A stretch of DNA of 64,000 nt, taken from Limisphaerales bacterium (GTDB taxonomy: Bacteria; Verrucomicrobiota; Verrucomicrobiia; Limisphaerales; UBA1100). Shown piece by piece: positions 1 to 8,454 of this stretch (the first letter of the stretch is position 1; each line of letters starts with the position of its first letter). A model generated the notes under the pieces. That model searched no databases and was not told where the DNA came from. It was given only the letters and a program-made list of their open reading frames with translations. Location of the stretch: assembly GCA_014382585.1 (NCBI GenBank), contig JACNJL010000030.1, positions 1 through 64,000 on the forward strand. Reading direction: 5' to 3'. A program made the position numbers and the translations under genes.

Positions 1-2
1 TC

Positions 3-95
3 TTCCTCAGCATCCTGCATAGCATGGGCATCGAGGAAGAACGCTTCGCCGACAGCGCCAAGACCGGCGCCCGCGAAGTGTTTACCAAGGCGTAG
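3..95 (+). CDS. DUF1552-like protein, C-terminal end only
   Basis: An open frame enters from the left edge and ends at TAG 93-95, leaving 30 residues. They include HSMGIEEERFADS, which matches the spacing and residues of HALGINQKRYADS near the end of the DUF1552 protein at the right edge of the window. That motif is typical of the last helix of secreted DUF1552 proteins of PVC bacteria, which usually sit next to planctomycete cytochrome c genes. The assignment rests on this short tail; a DUF1501 tail is the main alternative. Function is unknown for the family. Confidence 0.55.
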   Translation, partial: FLSILHSMGIEEERFADSAKTGAREVFTKA

Positions 96-110
96 GCTTC
101 CATCGTAAAC

Positions 111-136
111 GGGGCAAGGTGGACCTTGTCCCTCCC
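111..136. repeat. half copy of palindromic repeat family B
   Basis: GGGGCAAG (111-118) pairs with CTTGTCCC (125-132) with one G-U pair, followed by CTCCC. The same hairpin unit forms the left half of the longer elements at 24399-24451 and 57837-57896. Here the right half is missing. It lies in the 99-bp gap between the DUF1552 stop and the first sulfatase. Confidence 0.6.
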
Positions 137-194
137 TTGCCCAAACGGCGTCCCCGCGCCTTGCTAGTCGCGCACTTGCGTGTTAACTCAGGGC

Positions 195-1751
195 ATGCCG
201 ATTCGTTTGTTATTTTTCTTGTGCGCTTCAGTGTTCGCTTTGGCAGCGAAAGAGGCGCCGAATGTCATTTATATCCTGGCCGATGATCTTGGCTATGGCG
301 ATCTCTCGCACGCGGGAGGCAAGGCGGCTACACCGCATTGTGACCGATTGGCGCGCGAGGGAATGCGCTTCACCGACGCACACACCACGTCGTCCGTCTG
401 CACGCCCACGCGCTATGGGATTCTAACCGGGCGCTACAACTGGCGCAGCACGCTGAAGAAGAGTGTGCTTTGGGGCATGTCCGAGCCGCTCATCGAAAAG
501 AAACGCCTGACCGTGCCCGGCTTCCTGCGGCAGCACGGCTATCACACGGCGGTGGTCGGCAAATGGCACCTCGGGCTCGGCTGGCAGATGTTGCCCAATG
601 GCGAAAAACGCAAACCCAAAACCGGCGCGCCCAAGGGCGACGGTTGGCAGATTGATTACGACAAAAAAGTCACCGGCGGCCCGTTGGCGATTGGGTTTGA
701 TGAATCCTACATCATCCCCGCGTCGCTCGATATGTTTCCGTATCTGTATTTGAAAAACGACAAACCCACTGCCTGGGCCAACACCACCAAAGCCTTCCAT
801 CGGCCCGGTCCGGCAGCGGAGGATTTTGAAGCGGTCAATTGTCTCATCGATTTCGCGCGCGAAAGCCGCGCGTACATTGCCTCGCGCGCCGAGAGCAAGA
901 AGCCCTTCTTCCTGTACGTGCCGCTCACCAGCCCGCACACGCCGATTGTGCCGTCCAAAAAATGGCAGGGCAAATCGGGCCTCGGCATCTACGGCGATTT
1001 CCTGATGGAAACCGATTGGGTCGTCGGCGAAGTGTTGGCCGAGTTGGATCAACAAAATCTCGCCGACAACACCCTTGTGATTTTCACGGCAGACAACGGC
1101 TGCTCGCCTCAGGCCAACATTCCCGATCTCATCGCCAAGGGGCACAAACCCAACGCCGACTGGCGCGGGCACAAGGCCGATATCTATGAGGGCGGCCATC
1201 GCGTGCCCTTCCTCGTCCGCTGGCCCGGCAAGGTGAAAGCCGGCAGCGCCTCCAGCGAAACCATCTGCACCACTGACCTCTACGCCACCCTCGCCGACAT
1301 TCTCGGCCAACGCGATGCCGTTCCCGCCCGGGCCGCCGAGGATTCCTTTTCCATGCTCACGACGCTGCGGGGCCAAGCCAATCGCCAACCGCTCCGGCCT
1401 TTCACCATTCATCATTCCATCAACGGCTCCTTCGCCATCCGCCGCGGCCCGTGGAAACTCATCCTTTGCCCCGGCTCCGGCGGTTGGAGTGCTCCGCGCC
1501 CCGCGCAGGCGTTGAAGAACAAGGAATTGCCGTCCGTGCAGCTCTTTAATTTGGCCAACGATCCCGGTGAGCAAACCAATCTGAGCGCCAAGGAACCGAA
1601 GCGTGTTCAGGAACTCGTCGCCCAACTCGCCACCGCCATCCGTAATGGCCGCACCAACCCCGGCCCCACCCAATCGAACGAAGGTTGGCCGGCGACTTTT
1701 CATCAAAGTGTGACCGATCAATTCCCGGCTTTGGCCGCGCCGAAGAAATAG
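195..1751 (+). CDS. secreted S1 sulfatase (arylsulfatase A type)
   Basis: 518 residues. The ATG at 195 is preferred over the in-frame GTG at 180 because it starts directly with a signal peptide (MPIRLLFFLCASVFALAA). The formylglycine motif is C69-TPTR. Metal-ligand and active-site segments are visible in family order: ADDLGYGD, GKWHLG, TADNG and the EGGHRVPF loop. It would hydrolyse sulfate esters, probably on a polysaccharide, outside the cytoplasm. The Cys-type motif implies maturation by a formylglycine-generating enzyme not present here. The next sulfatase starts 54 bases downstream on the same strand, so co-transcription is likely. Substrate cannot be read from sequence. Confidence 0.95.
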   Translation: MPIRLLFFLCASVFALAAKEAPNVIYILADDLGYGDLSHAGGKAATPHCDRLAREGMRFTDAHTTSSVCTPTRYGILTGRYNWRSTLKKSVLWGMSEPLIEKKRLTVPGFLRQHGYHTAVVGKWHLGLGWQMLPNGEKRKPKTGAPKGDGWQIDYDKKVTGGPLAIGFDESYIIPASLDMFPYLYLKNDKPTAWANTTKAFHRPGPAAEDFEAVNCLIDFARESRAYIASRAESKKPFFLYVPLTSPHTPIVPSKKWQGKSGLGIYGDFLMETDWVVGEVLAELDQQNLADNTLVIFTADNGCSPQANIPDLIAKGHKPNADWRGHKADIYEGGHRVPFLVRWPGKVKAGSASSETICTTDLYATLADILGQRDAVPARAAEDSFSMLTTLRGQANRQPLRPFTIHHSINGSFAIRRGPWKLILCPGSGGWSAPRPAQALKNKELPSVQLFNLANDPGEQTNLSAKEPKRVQELVAQLATAIRNGRTNPGPTQSNEGWPATFHQSVTDQFPALAAPKK

Positions 1752-1805
1752 TGGCCGGATGCCGAACGGTCGGTACGGAACCTCGACGATCACATTATCA
1801 ATGTC

Positions 1806-3518
1806 ATGAAGCGATTCCTCCTTCTTTTCTGCGCTCTCAGCACTTCCGTGCTTCACGCGGAAGCCGCCGACAAGCCGAACATTCTCTTCATTGCCATCGA
1901 TGATTTGAATGACTGGGTCGGTTGTCTCGGCGGTCATCCGCAGGCGAAGACGCCCAATCTCGATCGGCTGGCCGCGTCGGGAGTCCTCTTCACCAACGCC
2001 CATTGCCCGGCGCCGGCGTGTAACCCTTCGCGCACGGCGATTTTCACAGGCCGTTCCCCGCACCGCTCCGGCCTATACGCCAACAACCAAAGCATGCGCG
2101 AAATTCTGCCCAAAGCCGAGCTGCTGCCCAAGACCTTCTCCCGCGCCGGGTACTGGGCCGGTGGTTCCGGAAAGATGCTGCACTACTTCATCGACGCCCC
2201 ATCGTGGGATGAGTACTTCCCGAAAAAGGAAACGGAGAATCCTTTTCCCCGCACGCTTTATCCCGAGAAACGACCGGTAAGCATTCCGCGCGAGCCGTGG
2301 CAATATGTCGAAACCGACTGGGCGCCGTTGGATGCCACCGACGAGGAATACGGCGGCGACCATCTCGTCGCGCAATGGGTCGGCCAACAGCTCGCCAAGA
2401 AACACGATCGGCCCTTCTTTCTCGCCTGCGGCATTTACCGCCCGCACGAGCCGTGGTTTGTGCCCAAGAAATATTTCGAGCCTTTCCCGCTGGAGTCCAT
2501 TCAACTGCCGCCCGGCTACAAGGCCGACGATCTCGACGATCTGCCGCCCGAAGGCAAACGCCGCGGTCCCAACCGTTACTTCGCCCATATCCGCAAGCAC
2601 GCGCAATGGAAGCCCGCCGTGCAAGGCTACCTCGCCTCCATTTACTTTGCTGACACCATGCTCGGCCATGTGCTTGATGCCCTAGAGAAAGGGCCCAATG
2701 CGGGCAACACTATCGTCGCGCTCTGGTCCGATCACGGCTGGCATCTTGGCGAGAAACAGCATTGGCAAAAATTCACCGCCTGGCGTGTGTGCACGCGCGT
2801 GCCGTTTATCCTACGCGTGCCCAAGGGGGTACCCGGCATGCCGACGGGCACTCGTCCTGGCGTCAGCGCCAAACCCGTCAGCCTACTTAGCCTCGCGCCT
2901 ACGCTCACCCAACTCGCCGGTCTGCCGGCGCACCCGCATCACCATGGCCCGAGTCTGTTGCCGCTGCTGAAAAACTCCAACGCCGATTGGCCGCACGTCG
3001 CCCTCACGCATTTGGCCCAGCCCGGCAGTTTCGGCCTCAGTGCCGAACGCTTCCGCTACATCCGCTACGCTGCCGGCGAAGAGGAACTCTACGACATCCG
3101 CACTGATCCTTTTGAGTGGCGCAACCTCGCCAAGAACGAGCAACACGCCGCGACCCTGCGCCGCCTCCGCGCACTGGCTCCGAAGAAATTCGCCCCCGCC
3201 GCTCAACCTTCGCTGGACGCCATGCCCTCCCTGAAATGGATGCCCATCAAGGCCGAGGCCACCGTGCCCGCCTCCAAGCCGGTCGGTGGCGGCTTCGACG
3301 TCATCTTCGTCAATCGCCGCCCGCAACCCGTGCAACTGTTTTGGATGACCCCCAAAGGCGACCGACGCCACTACGCCACCATCGAGCCCGGTAAAACCAA
3401 GCGCCAACGAACCCGCCCCGGCGCCGTTTGGCAAATCGCCGATGGCACCCAAGCCGCCCGTCCGCTGGGCTACTTCCGGGTGGACGACCGCGCGGCCAAG
3501 GCCGTGGTGCCGCGTTAA
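1806..3518 (+). CDS. iduronate-2-sulfatase-like sulfatase with C-terminal VHL-beta-like domain
   Basis: 570 residues. A signal peptide ends near residue 20. The motif is C72-NPSR, and IDDLNDWVGC at the N-terminus plus SDHGWHLGE in the C-terminal half are the signature of the iduronate-2-sulfatase-like branch. After the catalytic domain, residues about 497-560 carry VIFVNR, QLFW, HYATIEPG and a GAVW/LGYF ending. These match the beta-domain of the von Hippel-Lindau protein in order and spacing. In bacteria this small beta-sandwich is probably an interaction or carbohydrate-contact module, which is inference. A similar module ends the LRR protein at 59371-60228. Confidence 0.93.
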   Translation: MKRFLLLFCALSTSVLHAEAADKPNILFIAIDDLNDWVGCLGGHPQAKTPNLDRLAASGVLFTNAHCPAPACNPSRTAIFTGRSPHRSGLYANNQSMREILPKAELLPKTFSRAGYWAGGSGKMLHYFIDAPSWDEYFPKKETENPFPRTLYPEKRPVSIPREPWQYVETDWAPLDATDEEYGGDHLVAQWVGQQLAKKHDRPFFLACGIYRPHEPWFVPKKYFEPFPLESIQLPPGYKADDLDDLPPEGKRRGPNRYFAHIRKHAQWKPAVQGYLASIYFADTMLGHVLDALEKGPNAGNTIVALWSDHGWHLGEKQHWQKFTAWRVCTRVPFILRVPKGVPGMPTGTRPGVSAKPVSLLSLAPTLTQLAGLPAHPHHHGPSLLPLLKNSNADWPHVALTHLAQPGSFGLSAERFRYIRYAAGEEELYDIRTDPFEWRNLAKNEQHAATLRRLRALAPKKFAPAAQPSLDAMPSLKWMPIKAEATVPASKPVGGGFDVIFVNRRPQPVQLFWMTPKGDRRHYATIEPGKTKRQRTRPGAVWQIADGTQAARPLGYFRVDDRAAKAVVPR

Positions 3519-3580
3519 CCGAATACCGCGTTGACGGTATTCATGAATTGGCCGAGGCTGTTTTCCATCAAATCCAAATC

Positions 3581-4498
3581 ATGAACCGCCTCCTCTTTCT
3601 CTGCGCACTCTGTATCTCTGTGGTGCCGCTGTCCGCGGCCTCCTCCGCGCGGCAGGCCATTGAGCGCGCGATCCCGTTTATTGAGGAGCAGGGCGTCGAA
3701 TGGATCGAGAAACGCAACTGTGTTTCCTGTCACCGCATCAACACCATGGTTTGGAGCCTGAATCTGGCGCGTGAAAAAGGCTTTGTCGTGAGCGAGGAAT
3801 TGGATGAATGGATCGACTGGTCGATCACCGCTTCATTCAGCAAAAACGATAAGGGCAAGATCGTCGGTCAGCTGAACAAGGAAGGCGTGGCGCAGCTGTT
3901 GCTCGGCCTGCCGCAATTGCCCAAAGCCAAACGCGCGAAGCTCGCCGCGTTGCTGCCGCATGCCCAGCGCGAGGACGGCACTTGGAAACCCGGCGGCCAA
4001 TTGCCCGGCCAGAAACGGCCGGCAGCCGAGACCAGCGTCGTCACGGCCCAATGGCTTGCGCTGGCTTTGGCCGACGGCCCCGTTGCTGTCCGCGCCCGGA
4101 AAGCCGCAGGGAGTAGTCCGGCCGGTCAAAGCACCGAGTATTACGCCCTCAAACTGTTATTGGCCGAGACCTTCAAGACTCGGGCTGGCGCGCAGCAGGC
4201 GCTGCTTCAGCATCAACGCGCCGATGGCGGTTGGGGTTGGTTGACGCAGGATCCCAGTGACGCCCTCGGCACCGGCCTCGCGCTCTACGCCTTGCAACGC
4301 GCCGGTCTGTCGCCCGAGGCCAAGGCCGCAGTTCGGGCCCGCGCGTTTCTACTTCGGACCCAGTCCAAAGACGGCTCCTGGCCCGTGCGCGGCACCAAGG
4401 CGAACAAGAAAAAATCCGTCGAAGAAACGGCCACCTACTGGGGCACCACCTGGGCCGTCATCGCCCTGGCCACCGGCCTGCCAGCCAAAGGCGAGTAG
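3581..4498 (+). CDS. secreted squalene-cyclase-fold (alpha/alpha-toroid) protein with one CxxCH heme site
   Basis: 305 residues from ATG 3581; the frame is open further upstream but the signal peptide begins here. CVSCH (C47, C50, H51) follows a short helix and is a c-type heme motif. The rest contains repeated helical hairpins ending in QREDGTW, QRADGGWGW and QSKDGSWPV, the QW-type motifs of prenyltransferase/squalene-cyclase repeats. The catalytic DxDD of true cyclases was not seen, so an enzyme role is doubtful. It sits just upstream of PSD1-cytochrome and DUF1501 genes, which suggests a role in that periplasmic system. Its signal-peptide DNA resembles a dispersed repeat (see findings). 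Confidence 0.8.
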   Translation: MNRLLFLCALCISVVPLSAASSARQAIERAIPFIEEQGVEWIEKRNCVSCHRINTMVWSLNLAREKGFVVSEELDEWIDWSITASFSKNDKGKIVGQLNKEGVAQLLLGLPQLPKAKRAKLAALLPHAQREDGTWKPGGQLPGQKRPAAETSVVTAQWLALALADGPVAVRARKAAGSSPAGQSTEYYALKLLLAETFKTRAGAQQALLQHQRADGGWGWLTQDPSDALGTGLALYALQRAGLSPEAKAAVRARAFLLRTQSKDGSWPVRGTKANKKKSVEETATYWGTTWAVIALATGLPAKGE

Positions 4499-4563
4499 GG
4501 GTTCAGGGGTCGCCTAAACTTGAGTTGTACCCGTATCTGGCATAGGCTTTCGGTTCTGAATTC

Positions 4564-6834
4564 ATGATGGATTGGCGCATTATTGGGGTGATTTGGCTGG
4601 CGGGACTGGGAGGTCTGGCGGCGGCTCCATTGGATTTCGCACGGGACATTCGGCCGGTGTTGTCCGATGCGTGTTACAACTGCCACGGGCCCGATGCCAA
4701 GGCGCGCAAGGCGAAGCTGCGGTTGGATGACCGCGCGGCTGCGCTGGAGTCAGGCGTGTTCGATGAGGGCGAAATGCTCAAGCGACTGACGAGCACCGAT
4801 CCGGATTTGCAAATGCCGCCGCCGGATTTCAACCGCGTATTGCGCCCGGCCGATCGCGCCAAACTGGTGCAGTGGCTGAAGGCCGGGGCCGATTGGCCGG
4901 AGGACGACCGGCATTGGGCGTTTGTGCCGCCGAAGCGGCCGACGGTGCCGAAGGCGGAAAACCCTGCGTGGGGACACAACCCAATCGATGCCTTTGTGTT
5001 GGCGCGACTGGAGGCAGCCCAACGGCAGCCCTCGCCGCCCGCGGATAAGGCGACGCTGCTGCGCCGGGTGAGCTTCGACCTGACCGGGTTGCCGCCGACG
5101 ATTACGGAGTTGGACGCGTTTCTGAAAGACAACTCGCCGCAGGCTTATGAAAAAGCCGTGGACGGGCTGCTGGCTTCGGCGCGCTATGGCGAGCACATGG
5201 CGCTGGGCTGGATGGAGGCTTCGCGGTATGCCGATACCGACGGCTACCAAAATGATCGCCTGCGCTACATGTGGGTCTGGCGCGATTGGTTGATCAAGGC
5301 GCTCAACGACAATGTGCCGTTTGATCGGTTTGTGACGGAGCAGATGGCGGGTGACCTGTTGCCGGACCGAAATTTTTTCACGCAAGTGGCCACGGGCTTT
5401 AATCGCAACCATCGCATCAACTCCGAGGGCGGCTCGATTCCGGACGAGTGGATTGTGGAATACGTGGCCGATCGCGTGGAGACAATGGGCACGATGTTCC
5501 TCGGCCTCACGCTCACCTGCTCGCGCTGCCACGATCATAAATACGATCCGATTGCGCAGAAGGATTTTTACCGGCTGTTCGCATTCTTCAATAACATCGA
5601 CGAAGCCGGGCTTGGACCGAACAACGGCAATAGCCCGCCGTTCATCAAGGTCCCCAAGAGCTGGCCGGATTTGACGGAGGCCGAGGCGAAATTCGTCACG
5701 CCCGATCCGGTGAAAATCAAGGTGGTGCAAACCTCCGTGCCGCGGCCGCAACCCGGCGCGCCGGATACCGTGATGGTCCTGCACGAACGGGACCAGCCGC
5801 GCCTGACGTATTTGTTGAACCGCGGCATGTACGATCAACCGGACAAGACCGAGAAACTCCAGCCCGCCACGCCGCCCGTGCTCGGCGCGTGGAACGCCAA
5901 GTGGCCGCGCACGCGCCTCGGCCTGGCGCAATGGCTGATGGATCCGACGCACCCGCTCACCGCGCGCGTCACCGTCAACCGTATGTGGCAGCATTACTTT
6001 GGCCTCGGCTTGGTGAAGACCAGTGAAAATTTCGGTGTGCAAGGCGAGCACCCGAGTCATCCCGAATTGCTCGATTGGTTGGCCACCGAGTTCATTCGCC
6101 GGCGATGGGACGTGAAAGCAATGCACAAACTCATCGTCACCAGCGCGACTTATCGGCAAGCCAGCGCTGTTCCCGATGCGCGCGATCCGGAAAACCGTCT
6201 GCTCGCCCGCGGCCCGCGCAAGCGCCTCACGCCGTACGCCATTCGGGATGCCGCGCTCTTCACGAGCGGTTTGTTGAATGGCCAAATCGGCGGCCCCTCG
6301 GTGAAGCCCTACATGCCGCCGGGCATTTGGCGCAGTATCTCCAACGCCAGCTACAAACAGGACAAAGGCGACAAGCTGTATCGGCGCGGGATGTACACCT
6401 ACTGGCGTCGCACCGTGCCGCCGCCTACGATGATGGCCTTCAACGCCGCCGCGCGCGAGGTGTGCATCGTGCGCACGGACCTCACGACCACGCCGTTGCA
6501 GGCGTTGACCTTGATGAACAATAAAACGTTCGTGGAAGCCGCGCGGTTTCTGGCTGAGCGGATGTTGCAGCAGGACGCCACGCCGCAGGAGCGCATCGCG
6601 TGGGCCTTCCGCGCGGTGGTCAGTCGGCCGCCCACGGCGGGCGAGTTGAAATTGCTCGAGGCGGATCTGGCGTTCTACGAAAAGGATTTTGCCGCGCAAC
6701 CGGCTGAGGCTACCAAGCTGTTAAAGGTCGGCGAAAAACCCGCCGACGCCAAACTGCCGCCCGCCCAACTCGCCGCCTACGCGCTGGTAGCCAACACCAT
6801 TCTTAACCTCGACGAAGCGATCACGCAGAATTGA
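4564..6834 (+). CDS. PSD1 and planctomycete cytochrome c domain protein (DUF1549/DUF1553)
   Basis: 756 residues; ATG codons at 4564 and 4567 are both possible. A signal peptide is followed by C37-YNCH with the GPD and KLRLDDR residues of the planctomycete cytochrome c domain. DUF1549 follows (PIDAFVLARL, RRVSFDLTGLPP, YADTDGYQND), with a second heme-type motif CSRCHDHKYDP. DUF1553 ends the protein (TRLGLAQWL, NRMWQHYFG, GVQGEHPSHPELLDWLA). Such proteins are abundant in PVC bacteria, nearly always beside DUF1501 genes, as here. They are thought to take part in extracellular polysaccharide or sugar oxidation, but the reaction is unproven. There is no LamG insert, so it is one of the shorter versions. 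Confidence 0.95.
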   Translation: MMDWRIIGVIWLAGLGGLAAAPLDFARDIRPVLSDACYNCHGPDAKARKAKLRLDDRAAALESGVFDEGEMLKRLTSTDPDLQMPPPDFNRVLRPADRAKLVQWLKAGADWPEDDRHWAFVPPKRPTVPKAENPAWGHNPIDAFVLARLEAAQRQPSPPADKATLLRRVSFDLTGLPPTITELDAFLKDNSPQAYEKAVDGLLASARYGEHMALGWMEASRYADTDGYQNDRLRYMWVWRDWLIKALNDNVPFDRFVTEQMAGDLLPDRNFFTQVATGFNRNHRINSEGGSIPDEWIVEYVADRVETMGTMFLGLTLTCSRCHDHKYDPIAQKDFYRLFAFFNNIDEAGLGPNNGNSPPFIKVPKSWPDLTEAEAKFVTPDPVKIKVVQTSVPRPQPGAPDTVMVLHERDQPRLTYLLNRGMYDQPDKTEKLQPATPPVLGAWNAKWPRTRLGLAQWLMDPTHPLTARVTVNRMWQHYFGLGLVKTSENFGVQGEHPSHPELLDWLATEFIRRRWDVKAMHKLIVTSATYRQASAVPDARDPENRLLARGPRKRLTPYAIRDAALFTSGLLNGQIGGPSVKPYMPPGIWRSISNASYKQDKGDKLYRRGMYTYWRRTVPPPTMMAFNAAAREVCIVRTDLTTTPLQALTLMNNKTFVEAARFLAERMLQQDATPQERIAWAFRAVVSRPPTAGELKLLEADLAFYEKDFAAQPAEATKLLKVGEKPADAKLPPAQLAAYALVANTILNLDEAITQN

Positions 6835-6870
6835 AACGATGAATAATCATAATTCTTTGTGCCCGCCAAC

Positions 6871-6931
6871 GGACTCGCAGGCTCGTCCCTCCATGTACGT
6901 GCATGTTCTGGAGGGACGAGCCTGCGAGTCC
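6871..6931. repeat. palindromic repeat family A, copy 1
   Basis: A perfect 23-bp inverted repeat: the left arm 6871-6893 starts GGACTCGCAGGCTCGTCC and the right arm 6909-6931 is its exact reverse complement, with a 15-base loop. It lies between the PSD1-cytochrome and DUF1501 genes. A near-identical element sits at 21428-21485. No T-run follows, so it looks like a dispersed REP-type element more than a terminator, although a transcript would fold strongly. Confidence 0.85.
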
Positions 6932-6990
6932 GGTATAGATTATTCCATTTTCGAACCACTCCCCATTCACTGCTCACTTCCCCTCCTCAC

Positions 6991-8445
6991 ATGAACCTGT
7001 TGAACGAAATCCTGACGCAACAAACTCGCCGCACCTTTCTGGAGCGCGGCACGCTGGGGCTGGGTGCGATGGCGTTGGGATCGCTGCTCAACGCGCGCAA
7101 CGTGGCCACCGAACATCGCAACCGCATTGGAGGCCTGCAGGATCTGCCGCATTTCGCGCCCAAGGTGAAGCGCGTGATTTATCTCTTTCAGTCCGGGGGG
7201 CCGGCTCAGATGGATCTCTTCGATTACAAACCGCACCTCGCCGCGCGACATGGTGAGGAAGTGCCCGAGTCCATTTACCCCGCCGAACGCAAGACCACGA
7301 TGACGGCTGGGCAGAAATCGTTTCCCTGCGCGCCGAGCACCTTGAACTTTGCGCGGCATGGCCAGTCCGGCACGTGGGTGAGTGAGCCGCAACAGCACGT
7401 GGCCAAGCTCGCCGATGACCTGTGCGTGATTAAGAGCATGCACACCGAGGCGATCAATCACGATCCCGCCGCGACCTTGTTCCAGACCGGCTCCGTCATC
7501 CCCGGCCGCCCCAGCTTGGGCGCGTGGGTGAGCTACGGGCTCGGCAGCGAGAACGCCAATCTGCCGGCGTTTGTGGCCATGACCTCCAACGGCCGCGCCA
7601 AGGCTGGGCAACCGCTGTACGATCGCCTGTGGAGTGCGGGCTTCTTGCCCGGCCGTTTTCAGGGCGTGAAATTCCGCGGGCAGGGCGATCCGATTTTGGA
7701 CCTATACAACCCCGCCGGCGTCACGCGCACCCAGCGTCGCCGGATGCTCGATGCGTTGAACCAGCTCAACCGCGAACAAGCCGGCCGCTTCAACGATCCC
7801 GCGATCGCCACCCGTATTGCGCAGTACGAACTCGCCTACCGCATGCAGATGAGTGTGCCTGAGCTGATCGACCTGAAAAGCGAGCCGCAACACATCCGCG
7901 AAATGTACGGTCCCGATGTCGCCACCCCCGGCCGCTACGCCTACAACTGTCTGCTCGCCCGCCGCTTGGCCGAGCGGGGGGTGCGGTTCATTCAGCTCTA
8001 TCACCGCGGCTGGGACGCCCACGGCAACACGCCCAAACAGGTCGGCGTGCAATGTGGCGACACCGATCAGCCCACCGCCGCACTCCTGCGCGATCTCAAG
8101 CAACGCGGCATGCTCGACGACACCCTCGTCGTTTGGGGCGGAGAATTTGGCCGCACCATTTACTGCCAGGGCAAGCTCACCAAGACCACCTACGGCCGCG
8201 ACCATCATCCCAACTGCTTCACCTATTGGCTCGCCGGCGGCGGCGTGCGCGGCGGCATCACCTATGGCGAGACCGACGACTACAGCGTCAACGTCGCCGA
8301 GAACCCCGTCCACGTCCACGACCTGCAGGCCACCATCCTCCATCAACTCGGCATCGACCACGAACGCCTCACCTACCGCCACCAAGGCCGCCACTTCCGC
8401 CTCACCGATGTGTTCGGAAAAGTGGTGAAGGATATTTTGAGTTAA
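6991..8445 (+). CDS. DUF1501 protein with Tat-like leader
   Basis: 484 residues from ATG 6991; the frame runs upstream through the palindromic repeat, but this ATG opens the leader TRRTFLERGTLGLGAMALG, which resembles a Tat signal. Family segments follow: VIYLFQSGGPAQMDLFDYKP, HDPAATLFQTG, ERGVRFIQLYHRGWDAHG, VVWGGEFGRT and DHHPNCFTYWLAGGG, ending with LTYRHQGRHFRLTDV. DUF1501 proteins belong to the alkaline-phosphatase/sulfatase-like fold and pair with PSD1 cytochromes; their substrate is not established. The gene follows its usual cytochrome partner at 4564-6834. Confidence 0.95.
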   Translation: MNLLNEILTQQTRRTFLERGTLGLGAMALGSLLNARNVATEHRNRIGGLQDLPHFAPKVKRVIYLFQSGGPAQMDLFDYKPHLAARHGEEVPESIYPAERKTTMTAGQKSFPCAPSTLNFARHGQSGTWVSEPQQHVAKLADDLCVIKSMHTEAINHDPAATLFQTGSVIPGRPSLGAWVSYGLGSENANLPAFVAMTSNGRAKAGQPLYDRLWSAGFLPGRFQGVKFRGQGDPILDLYNPAGVTRTQRRRMLDALNQLNREQAGRFNDPAIATRIAQYELAYRMQMSVPELIDLKSEPQHIREMYGPDVATPGRYAYNCLLARRLAERGVRFIQLYHRGWDAHGNTPKQVGVQCGDTDQPTAALLRDLKQRGMLDDTLVVWGGEFGRTIYCQGKLTKTTYGRDHHPNCFTYWLAGGGVRGGITYGETDDYSVNVAENPVHVHDLQATILHQLGIDHERLTYRHQGRHFRLTDVFGKVVKDILS

Positions 8446-8454
8446 ATAAAAACC

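Noticed and set aside
180-194. GTG start five codons before the first sulfatase ATG
   Set aside because: Adds residues before a complete signal peptide; no ribosome-binding site supports it.
423-2063. 546-codon minus-strand open frame opposite the first two sulfatases
   Set aside because: No family pattern, opposite to clear genes; long antisense frames are expected in GC-rich DNA with this codon usage.
4750-6699. 649-codon minus-strand open frame opposite the PSD1-cytochrome gene
   Set aside because: Arg/His-rich with no domain; mirrors the third-position bias of the real gene.
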